This document shows, piece by piece, positions 5,397 to 10,965 of a stretch of DNA of 23,277 bases (within the stretch, counting starts at the first letter, position 1; each line of letters starts with the position of its first letter). The notes beneath the pieces were generated by a model that was not told the origin of the DNA, ran no database searches, and was given only the letters and a program-made list of their open reading frames with translations. The stretch is from a virus: IMG/VR virus record IMGVR_UViG_3300042939_000604, positions 1 through 23,277 of that record; one strand, given 5' to 3'. The translations under genes and the position numbers were made by a program.

Positions 5397-5469
5397 GCCG
5401 GAAGCATGGGTCGCGTTGTGTGCGGCCGTGGATGAAGCCTGGGAAGCCATGAAAGGAGTCGAGGAATGA
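5236..5469 (+). CDS. Small basic hypothetical protein, 77 aa
   Basis: The ATG at 5236 has AAGGAG about 10 bases upstream, and its stop overlaps the ATG of the ATPase gene by four bases (ATGA), so translation is coupled. The product begins MDELCGLKRRRRSAVGQRES and ends in an acidic amphipathic helix, YRIEPEAWVALCAAVDEAWE, with a basic segment between. No known family. The first 161 bases overlap the C-terminal extension of csrA in another frame; if both are translated, this stretch encodes two proteins. The good ribosome site and the coupling favour this frame as the real one there. Confidence 0.65.
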   Translation: MDELCGLKRRRRSAVGQRESKTALRTAKSCRAVAVARQVCISGRRVTKGIYRIEPEAWVALCAAVDEAWEAMKGVEE

Positions 5470-6410
5470 CGCTGAAAATCGAACGTGGGGTGAAGCGGTC
5501 GGCGGTGCGGGCCGTGATCTACGGCACCGAGGGGATCGGCAAGAGCACGCTCGCGGCGCAGTTTCCGAACCCTGTGATCCTCGATACCGAGGACGGCACG
5601 GGGCAAATCGACTGTGCCCGTGTCGTGTGCCACGACTCGATGGCGATGGAGTCGGCCCTGCTCGATCTGATCGGGGATCCGCAGGGGTTCCAGACCGTCG
5701 TGATCGACTCCGCGGATTGGGCCGAGCGGCAAATCCTCGAGCACATGCTGCGGAAGGACGGCAAGCGATCGGTCGAGGACTACGGCTTCGGCAAGGGTTT
5801 CGTGAAACTCGCCGAGGCGTTCACAAGGGTCATGGGCCTGTGCGATCAGTTGATCGCGAAGGGTGTTCACGTCGTGATGGTGGCTCATGCCACTATCAAG
5901 CGGACGTCGCCCCCCGACGAAACCGATGGCTACGACCGCTACGAACTCAAGCTGACAAAGCAGACGGCCCCGCTGCTCAAGGAATGGTCCGATCTGCTGC
6001 TGTTCTGCAACTACCGCACCAAGCTGGTCGAGGGTGCAGACGGCCGGATGAAGGCCCAAGGCGGAAAAACCCGCGTCATGTACGCGGAAAGGGCCGCGGC
6101 ATGGGATGCAAAAAATAGGTTCGGCCTGCCGGCAGACATGCCAATGGAGATCGGCCAGTTGGCCGGGCTCCTGGAGCCTGTTGGCCCGGCGAAAGCCGGC
6201 CCCGTCGCGAAGCCAAAGTCGTGGCGTGAGCGGATTTCCGAGGCGGCCGATACTTCGGCCCTTCGCGTGATCCGTGGCCAAATCAGTTCGGCTTTCGGCA
6301 CCAACAAGTTGAGTGAAGAGCAAGCCGCCACGCTGTTTGGGCTGGTTGACGAGCGGCAGTCGGCCATGGAAGTCGGCAGCGAGCCCGCAACGGAGGCGGC
6401 AAATGCCTGA
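5466..6410 (+). CDS. Sak4-like RecA-fold phage ATPase, 314 aa
   Basis: It is a P-loop NTPase of the phage nucleotide-binding type (AAA_24 / Sak4 group), single-domain RecA relatives that assist ssDNA annealing or recombination, usually next to an SSB. Walker A is GTEGIGKST (20-28), after strand AVRAVIYG; Walker B is TVVIDSADW (77-85); the sensor strand is HVVMVAHATIK (135-145), whose His is typical of the group. The core ends near residue 215; the rest is a Pro/Ala linker and a helical tail (WRERISEAADTSALRVI and onward), perhaps for partner contact. An SSB-like gene three genes downstream (6860) supports the recombination role. It overlaps the upstream gene by four bases and the downstream gene by eight. 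Confidence 0.82.
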   Translation: MTLKIERGVKRSAVRAVIYGTEGIGKSTLAAQFPNPVILDTEDGTGQIDCARVVCHDSMAMESALLDLIGDPQGFQTVVIDSADWAERQILEHMLRKDGKRSVEDYGFGKGFVKLAEAFTRVMGLCDQLIAKGVHVVMVAHATIKRTSPPDETDGYDRYELKLTKQTAPLLKEWSDLLLFCNYRTKLVEGADGRMKAQGGKTRVMYAERAAAWDAKNRFGLPADMPMEIGQLAGLLEPVGPAKAGPVAKPKSWRERISEAADTSALRVIRGQISSAFGTNKLSEEQAATLFGLVDERQSAMEVGSEPATEAANA

Positions 6411-6666
6411 GTGGCACAGCACGTTCAATCGCATGCGAGGCATGGCCGGCCGCCGCCAGTGGATGACATGGCGAGAGTTTCTGGCTCGGCTCGACGCGGC
6501 CGGCGTGAATATGTCGGCCCACTACGTTCGGATTGCCTTGCGGTCAGCGCCGCCAGGTCAGGTGTACGGTCTGAACCGCTACGAGGATCGCCATGTTGCG
6601 ATGGCGATTAAATACGCCAAGTCCCGCGGTTTTGTGCGGGACAAGCCACAGGAGGTTCGTGCATGA
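6403..6666 (+). CDS. Hypothetical DNA-binding-like protein, 87 aa
   Basis: The start at 6403 has CGGAGGCGGC directly upstream and overlaps the ATPase gene by 8 bases; the end overlaps the next gene by 4. The product begins MPEWHSTFNRMRGMAGRRQW, then MTWREFLARLDAAGVNMSAH, YVRIALRSAPPGQVYGLNRY and EDRHVAMAIKYAKSRGFVRD. A helix-turn-helix-like order is suggested (TWREFLARLDAAGV-NMSAHYVRIALRSAPP with a wing GLNRYEDRH), so it may bind DNA, but I cannot name a family. Its position between recombination genes suggests a replication or recombination accessory role. Confidence 0.65.
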   Translation: MPEWHSTFNRMRGMAGRRQWMTWREFLARLDAAGVNMSAHYVRIALRSAPPGQVYGLNRYEDRHVAMAIKYAKSRGFVRDKPQEVRA

Positions 6667-6863
6667 GCATTGACGAACTGAGAGAGCAGATGAGTCGCCT
6701 GGCCGTAGACAGGATCCGGCGGGTCAAGCAACTGCTGGACGCTTTCGAGTCGGGTGATATGCCGGCGTCGCTGGCGATCAGCAGGATCGAGGAAGTCGCG
6801 AGCGGGGACGATGATCGGATCGTGAGGGTTGGGATTAAGCACACACCGGAGATTCAGACATGA
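6663..6863 (+). CDS. Small hypothetical protein, 66 aa
   Basis: It is joined to both neighbours by four-base ATGA overlaps, and GGAGG stands a few bases upstream. The product, starting MSIDELREQMSRLAVDRIRR and continuing VKQLLDAFESGDMPASLAIS, is a helical hairpin of charged residues followed by a short polar tail (DDDRIVRVGIKHTPEIQT). There is no recognised family. Its strict coupling to the SSB-like gene suggests joint expression. Confidence 0.6.
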   Translation: MSIDELREQMSRLAVDRIRRVKQLLDAFESGDMPASLAISRIEEVASGDDDRIVRVGIKHTPEIQT

Positions 6864-7327
6864 GGTTCGATGATTGGGGCGGCGAGTCGGGGCCGGAGCC
6901 GATCGTGCCGAACGGCACTCACTCGGCGGAAATCCTGGAGGCCAAGGAGCGAACCTTCAAGTTCTTCCAGGAAGACAAAAACCCGTCTGGTGCGGGGCTG
7001 CTCGTGGTTCTGTCGGTGCCCGGCTTTGCGTCGATCGAGACGAAGACTCCGAGCCACTACCGCGGCAAGATCGAGGCCATCTGTCGGGCCGCTCGGGTTG
7101 CCTTGCCAACTCCGGGCGAGGATTGGGACGAGCGTTCGCTGGTCGGCCGGATGGTGATGATCGAGACGGCCCAGGACACGCGAAAGGACGGTAGCCAGTA
7201 CGTGAAGGTCCTCAAGTGGCACGCCGGAGCGGACCCGCTCCCTGCCAGCAAGCCAGCCGCCCGTACCCCGGCTGCGAAGGTCGAGGCCGCCGGCCAGAAG
7301 GGGGCAGACGATGACATCCCCTTCTGA
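6860..7327 (+). CDS. SSB-like single-strand DNA-binding protein, 155 aa
   Basis: The central region has the strand pattern of a small OB-like domain (HSAEILEAKERTFKFFQED, GAGLLVVLSVPGFASIETKT, LVGRMVMIETAQDTRKDGSQ, YVKVLKWH), then a Pro/Ala/Lys linker and the terminal GADDDIPF. The acidic DDDIPF tip is the hallmark of bacterial and phage SSBs, through which they recruit replication and repair enzymes. The body is not a canonical SSB sequence and is closer in style to phage DUF669-type proteins that replace SSB. The position near the Sak4-like ATPase is the usual pairing. The function is inferred mainly from the tip and context; the tip itself is unambiguous. Confidence 0.75.
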   Translation: MRFDDWGGESGPEPIVPNGTHSAEILEAKERTFKFFQEDKNPSGAGLLVVLSVPGFASIETKTPSHYRGKIEAICRAARVALPTPGEDWDERSLVGRMVMIETAQDTRKDGSQYVKVLKWHAGADPLPASKPAARTPAAKVEAAGQKGADDDIPF

Positions 7328-7565
7328 TCTCGCCGCCGAGCTGATCCAGGTGAACGGCCGCGGCCACCACCCCAGTGACGTGTGCCAGCAAGCACTTGGG
7401 TATCTCGGTGCGGTCGGCAGCGAGCGCCTTTCCCCGTATCAGCGGCAGACCCTTGAGCGTGCTCGTGATCGGCTGCGGCTTGTCATTGCATGGCTCCAGG
7501 CGGTGGAGGTTCGCGAGAGGCGTGAGTCGTGGCCGGTGGGAACAAAAACATGGACGGGAGACTGA
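7311..7565 (+). CDS. Small hypothetical helical protein, 84 aa
   Basis: Its ATG lies 17 bases before the end of the SSB-like gene, so it is translationally coupled. The product MTSPSDLAAELIQVNGRGHH continues PSDVCQQALGYLGAVGSERL, then a long Arg-rich helix (YQRQTLERARDRLRLVIAWLQAV) and a short polar tail. No family is recognised. Small helical proteins in this position are common in phage early operons. Confidence 0.6.
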   Translation: MTSPSDLAAELIQVNGRGHHPSDVCQQALGYLGAVGSERLSPYQRQTLERARDRLRLVIAWLQAVEVRERRESWPVGTKTWTGD

Positions 7566-7569
7566 TCCG

Positions 7570-7932
7570 ATGAGCCAGAACTTCCAGCAGGGCCAGACGG
7601 TTTGGCGCGCATGGGCCTACGTCGATTCCTTCGGCACCCCGGTGACGCGGATCCGCAAGGCCACCTACGAGCCAACCGACAACCCGCACATGCCGCTGCT
7701 CAAGTACGAGGACGGCAGGGCCGAGTTCGTGTTTTCGTTCGGCTCTGCAGAGCGGATCTACGCCACTCGCGAGGGTGCGGTGCTGCACTGCATTCGCGTC
7801 TTTGCCGACGTCCGTTGGCGGATCGAGGACGCGATCGACCGGCTCCAGGCCGAGCCAGTGGAACATTCGGGTGGTCCCGCCCCAGGGAATGACGCCCCTG
7901 CAGGGACAGCGCCGCCGGAGGTCGCGAGGTAA
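7570..7932 (+). CDS. Hypothetical protein, 120 aa
   Basis: The ATG at 7570 lies 4 bases after the preceding stop. The N-terminal 90 residues alternate strands and turns: FQQGQTVWRAWAYVDSFGTP, VTRIRKATYEPTDNP, LLKYEDGRAEFVFSFGSAER, IYATREGAVLHCIRVFADVR. This suggests a small beta-sandwich or barrel with a C-terminal helix, and the last 30 residues are a disordered Gly/Pro/Ala tail. No known domain is recognised. It ends the first tightly packed block; a 101-base gap follows. Confidence 0.6.
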   Translation: MSQNFQQGQTVWRAWAYVDSFGTPVTRIRKATYEPTDNPHMPLLKYEDGRAEFVFSFGSAERIYATREGAVLHCIRVFADVRWRIEDAIDRLQAEPVEHSGGPAPGNDAPAGTAPPEVAR

Positions 7933-8033
7933 CGCCGGCATGTCGGCGCCCGGGAGCGGCAGGCTTCCTCCGGACCCCGGACCGACCGTAAGCCTCACGA
8001 CACGAGGCACCACACACCACGGAGGGACTGAGA

Positions 8034-8213
8034 ATGTTTGCGTGGATTCGAAGGAGAAGGCAGCGGGCTCACCTGGCAGAAGTTGCCAGGATACTCGAGG
8101 CCGAAAACGATCGGCTCCGGCAGGAAAACGCCCGGATGCTGCATTTGGTGCGTTTGCTGCGGGACGTGAACGCGGACTTGGACAGGCGGCTAACGCCGGA
8201 GGCCCAGCCGTGA
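8034..8213 (+). CDS. Short coiled-coil protein, 59 aa
   Basis: The ATG at 8034 has CACGGAGG 8 bases upstream, one of the best ribosome sites in the region. The 59-residue product begins MFAWIRRRRQRAHLAEVARI and continues LEAENDRLRQENARMLHLVR, LLRDVNADLDRRLT. Heptad Leu spacing with Glu/Arg flanks predicts a leucine-zipper-like coiled coil. A basic cluster precedes the zipper, as in bZIP-like or loader-like proteins. It is coupled to the next gene by a GTGA overlap. The function is unknown. Confidence 0.65.
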   Translation: MFAWIRRRRQRAHLAEVARILEAENDRLRQENARMLHLVRLLRDVNADLDRRLTPEAQP

Positions 8214-8428
8214 GCGCAAGCAAGGCGATCGACTGCGAAGACGTTCCGGTGTTCTCGTGCGTCCGCTCTAGTCGCAACCGTGCGTACATCGTTTTCGTGT
8301 GCCCGAAATGCGGTGCCCGAAACTGTCACGGAGGGGGCGAACGGCTTGGCGACGGCGACGGCCATCGTGTTTCGCATTGTGGATGCTGGCCGAACGGATA
8401 CGACTTGAAGGAAAGGGCCTCTGGGTGA
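8210..8428 (+). CDS. Zinc-ribbon protein, 72 aa
   Basis: It starts at GTG 8210, overlapping the previous TGA (GTGA), and ends with the same kind of overlap into the next gene. Cysteines are arranged as FVCPKCGARNCHGGG, then HRVSHCGCWPNGYDL: a CPxCG knuckle followed about 20 residues later by HCxC, the pattern of a small zinc ribbon. Such proteins in phage replication regions often bind nucleic acid or primase/helicase partners. No further domain is present. Identity within the ribbon superfamily cannot be fixed. Confidence 0.7.
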   Translation: MSASKAIDCEDVPVFSCVRSSRNRAYIVFVCPKCGARNCHGGGERLGDGDGHRVSHCGCWPNGYDLKERASG

Positions 8429-8970
8429 GCGGGCAGTCAGACGCAGCCTGTGTCGGTGCGATCCGTGGATGTCGGCCAGAGCTCAAGTTTGTGGCTGAAT
8501 GGTCATCGTGCGCAGAAACCACATGGGATAGCTTTCTGCGCAGCAACAACCTGGAAGGCAGCTTTTCGGACTGGGATACAAGAAGAAAAATGCACAATCC
8601 AGGTTGGACGCCTCCAAGTTGTTTTCTTTATCTGATGCGATGCTCTACGTTTGATCGCAGCGCTCACATTTATAAGGTTGGCATTACAAACTGCATTAGC
8701 TCGAGGCTCGCCGACCACAGCAGGAACCCGATTGCGATTTGGTCTGTAGCAGGCGCAGTCAGGTGCGCCTCGCGCGACACGGCAACGGAAGCAGAGAAGT
8801 GCTTTCTCGTTGCGGCCGCACTTGCCGGCAGATGGCTTGGCGGCGAGTGGATTGCAGGATGCTCCAAGTCTTTAGACATGCTTTCGTTTTCGGGTCATTC
8901 GATTTGCAGAGACAGGCGACGGAGAGTCAGAGCTATAAGGAGGGCCACGGATGGCACGGGTATCGGTTGA
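8425..8970 (+). CDS. GIY-YIG-type nuclease (MUG113/T5orf172-like), 181 aa
   Basis: The GTG at 8425 overlaps the preceding stop (GTGA) and follows GGAAAGGG. The core is at about residues 66-145: SCFLYLMRCSTFDRSAHIYK, VGITNCISSRLADHSRNP, then a helix with TEAEKCFLVAAALAGRWLGG and EWIAG. Y69 and the YKVGIT block (Y83, G86) replace GIY...YIG, R94 is the conserved Arg, and E124 or E141 could be the metal ligand. Such genes are phage homing or defence-type nucleases. The composition is markedly less GC-rich than that of its neighbours, with AT-ending codons, which suggests recent acquisition. The last 20 bases overlap the replication gene and hold its ribosome site. Confidence 0.72.
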   Translation: MSGQSDAACVGAIRGCRPELKFVAEWSSCAETTWDSFLRSNNLEGSFSDWDTRRKMHNPGWTPPSCFLYLMRCSTFDRSAHIYKVGITNCISSRLADHSRNPIAIWSVAGAVRCASRDTATEAEKCFLVAAALAGRWLGGEWIAGCSKSLDMLSFSGHSICRDRRRRVRAIRRATDGTGIG

Positions 8971-9724
8971 CCACTACATACCGTTCTTCGGCAGGGACTT
9001 CCTGGCCTCGACGGCCGGATGGACCGCAGAGGAACGCGGCCACTACGTCACGGCGCTGATCGTGCAGTGGGAACAGGGCTCGATCCCTGACTCGCTGGAG
9101 CGCCTGGAGATCGTATCTCCGGGCATTGGGCGGGCCTGGGAGATCCTGGAGCCGAAGTTTCCCGTCTGCCAGGACGGGCGACGCAGGAACGCCAGGATGG
9201 AGGAACACCGGGCCAAGGCCGAATCGCTCAAGGAAGCGAGGGCGGAGGCTGGGAGGATTGGGGGGAGGTCTCGGCAAGCAAACGGCAAGCAAACGGCAAG
9301 CAAAACTCAAGCAAACGGGCAAGCAAACGACCTAGCAAAAATCAAGCCTCCATCTCCATCTCCATCTTCTTCCCTTCGGGAAGAATTACACACACACACG
9401 CAAACCGCGATTCACCATTTTGGGGAACCCGGCTGGGCGGCCGACGAGTGGTCCCGGTTTGCCGCCGCCTGGAACCGGACCGAGCGGGCCGAGCCTTGGA
9501 CGCACCTGACTGCCCCGGGCGGCTGGGTGGACCTGGCGGCAAGCCCGGGGTGGCTCGACCGAGCCCACGCGGCCATGGCCATGCTCCCCGGCTGTGAGTT
9601 CTTCGACACGCCCCTGCCCGTGACCCGGTTCTTCGAGTACGTGGACCGGATCCTCGCCCGGGAGTTTCGGGGGGCCAAGGCAGAACGTGGTGGCAAGCGG
9701 AAACCCGTCGGAGGAAACCTGTGA
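8951..9724 (+). CDS. DUF1376 (YdaU-like) phage replication initiator, 257 aa
   Basis: Residues 8-90 match the DUF1376 pattern of phage replication proteins: HYIPFFGRDFLASTAGWTAE, ERGHYVTALIVQWEQGSIPD, SLERLEIVSP, and a helix ending in EHRAKAESLKEARAEAG. A low-complexity linker follows (about 108-130, rich in Ala, Asn, Gln, Lys), encoded by iteron-like DNA, then a Pro/Ser stretch, then a C-terminal domain (EPGWAADEWSRFAAAWNRTE and onward, 157-250) resembling the helical replisome-contact domains of such proteins. AAGGAGGG lies at good spacing. The gene after it looks like a helicase loader, so the pair is the counterpart of lambda O and P, with the origin inside this gene. The family call is firm; the origin is inferred. 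Confidence 0.83.
   Translation: MARVSVDHYIPFFGRDFLASTAGWTAEERGHYVTALIVQWEQGSIPDSLERLEIVSPGIGRAWEILEPKFPVCQDGRRRNARMEEHRAKAESLKEARAEAGRIGGRSRQANGKQTASKTQANGQANDLAKIKPPSPSPSSSLREELHTHTQTAIHHFGEPGWAADEWSRFAAAWNRTERAEPWTHLTAPGGWVDLAASPGWLDRAHAAMAMLPGCEFFDTPLPVTRFFEYVDRILAREFRGAKAERGGKRKPVGGNL
9273..9399 (+). other. Candidate phage replication origin with iterons, inside the initiator gene
   Basis: Five direct copies of an 11-bp iteron, GGCAAGCAAAC or a close variant, start at 9273, 9284, 9295, 9306 and 9318, so successive copies lie one helical turn apart. A sixth, decayed copy follows at about 9331. Next come three CTCCAT units (9349-9366), a perfect 8-bp hairpin TTCTTCCC-TTC-GGGAAGAA (9367-9385), and an ACACAC tract (9388-9399). 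Iterons, a hairpin and a base-skewed tract within the initiator gene are the layout of the lambda origin. Confidence 0.6.
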
Positions 9725-10194
9725 GAACGTGGGAGGACAACAAGCGGGCGATCAACCAGCTGTGGCCCAAGGCCGAGTTCACCGACGAGGAACGTCGGCT
9801 GTGGCACGACGATCTTTCGGGGCTGAACCAGGACGTGCTCTACGACGCGATTCGCAACGTCAAGCGAGCCAACGACACGCTGTACCCGCAGCTCAAGTGG
9901 TTTCGCGACGAGTACCGCCACCTGGAACGTCTGCGGCGGTTCTCCGACGGCCGGAAGGTCAAGGGCTCCGACCAGCCGCGCGAAACCGTGGACATCGACC
10001 CTGCCATTGACGCAAAGATGGCGGCAGACCTGCGGGACGTCATCGACACGCTCGCGCCGTCACAGTGGCAGGAGGGGCTCGATCTCATCAAGGCGAAGGC
10101 AGGCGAAAACAAACTTGAGTTGGGCACTGCCTGCAAGCTCGGCCACTACCTCAACGATCGGCTCGGCATGTCCGGCGGCGGGAGGGTGTCATGA
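9721..10194 (+). CDS. Putative helicase-loader-like replication protein, 157 aa
   Basis: It starts at GTG 9721 (4-base overlap with the initiator; GGAGG just upstream) and ends with an overlap into the next gene. The N-terminal half, TWEDNKRAINQLWPKAEFTD followed by EERRLWHDDLSGLNQDVLYD and AIRNVKRANDTLYPQLKWFR, has the pattern of the helical domain of phage helicase loaders of the G39P kind: a conserved LW, a short spacer, then VLYDAI and a proline before the last helix. The second half is a less conserved helical region. The position directly after a DUF1376 initiator fits a loader. Sequence support is only a pattern resemblance. Confidence 0.6.
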   Translation: MRTWEDNKRAINQLWPKAEFTDEERRLWHDDLSGLNQDVLYDAIRNVKRANDTLYPQLKWFRDEYRHLERLRRFSDGRKVKGSDQPRETVDIDPAIDAKMAADLRDVIDTLAPSQWQEGLDLIKAKAGENKLELGTACKLGHYLNDRLGMSGGGRVS

Positions 10195-10493
10195 AGCGCC
10201 GCAAATACAAGCCGTGGAAGTCGGGCGGCGGTTGTGGCGGCACCCAAATCGAGGACGCCGACCGCGATGAAGCGGGTCGTGTCGCCGCAACCAATCGGCA
10301 ACTGGAGATCGTGAATGCGATCCGAGAGCTCACGGGCAAGCAGGGGTATCCGCCCACCGTGCGGGAACTGCAGTCACGATTCGGCTACGCATCGCCGCAC
10401 GGGGTCGTTTGCCATCTGCGGGCACTGCGACGCAAGGGCTGGGTGACATGGGCAGAGGGGTTGAATCGAACGCTGCGGGCCGTGGGAGAATGA
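10191..10493 (+). CDS. LexA-type winged-helix DNA-binding protein without protease, 100 aa
   Basis: Residues 35-98 match the LexA N-terminal domain: TNRQLEIVNAIRELTGKQGY, PPTVRELQSRFGYASPHGVV, CHLRALRRKGWVTWAEGLNR. The helix-turn-helix is VRELQSRFGYASPHGVVCHL and the wing is around GWVTWAEG. The C-terminal autocleavage domain of LexA is absent, so the protein is a stand-alone DNA binder, as in many phages, and cannot respond to RecA by itself. The N-terminal 30 residues are Lys/Gly-rich. It is coupled by overlap to the gene before it. It may regulate the late genes or antagonise host LexA, but this is inference. Confidence 0.8.
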   Translation: MKRRKYKPWKSGGGCGGTQIEDADRDEAGRVAATNRQLEIVNAIRELTGKQGYPPTVRELQSRFGYASPHGVVCHLRALRRKGWVTWAEGLNRTLRAVGE

Positions 10494-10497
10494 AAGC

Positions 10498-10965
10498 ATG
10501 AGCATCGTGATCGGTATCGACCCGGGAGTGAGCGGAGCGATCGCATTCGTTTGCGACCGCGGCGTTTCTGTTCGCGACATGCCAACCGTCGAGGTCCGCG
10601 GCAAGCGTCGGGTCTGCCCGCACGGGTTGCGGTCGATTCTGGCGGAGGAAAATCTGCAGGCCGTCGATGCCGTGGTCCTCGAGCACGTCCAGGGCGTGCA
10701 GGGCACCGGGGCGACGTCGGCCTTCTCGTTTGGCCGGTCGTTCGGGCTGGTGGAGGGGGCCGTCGCGGCCTTGGGCCTACCGCTCACGCTCGTGCGGCCC
10801 CAGGTCTGGACGAAGGCCCTCAACGTGAGCCGCGACAAGGGGGCTCACCGCCAGGCGGCCGCCAACCTGTGGCCAAAGCAGGCCGACCTGTTCTCTCGCG
10901 TCAAGGACGATGGCCGCGCCGACGCGGCGCTTCTGTGCCACTGGTGGCTCCGGCAGGCTCGCTAA
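10498..10965 (+). CDS. RuvC-like Holliday junction resolvase, 155 aa
   Basis: RNase H-fold resolvase that would cut branched DNA before packaging. Motifs: D8 in VIGIDPGVSGAIAF, E62 in VDAVVLEHVQGV, and the C-terminal pair D138 and D142 in VKDDGRADAALLCHW. The helix FSFGRSFGLVEGAVAALG (77-94) and strand LTLVRPQVWTKALNV (97-110) are typical of phage RuvC proteins. Its length is normal for the phage group. It lies next to the terminase, a common position for debranching enzymes, and its TAA stop overlaps the terminase ATG by one base (TAATG). The assignment is confident. Confidence 0.88.
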   Translation: MSIVIGIDPGVSGAIAFVCDRGVSVRDMPTVEVRGKRRVCPHGLRSILAEENLQAVDAVVLEHVQGVQGTGATSAFSFGRSFGLVEGAVAALGLPLTLVRPQVWTKALNVSRDKGAHRQAAANLWPKQADLFSRVKDDGRADAALLCHWWLRQAR

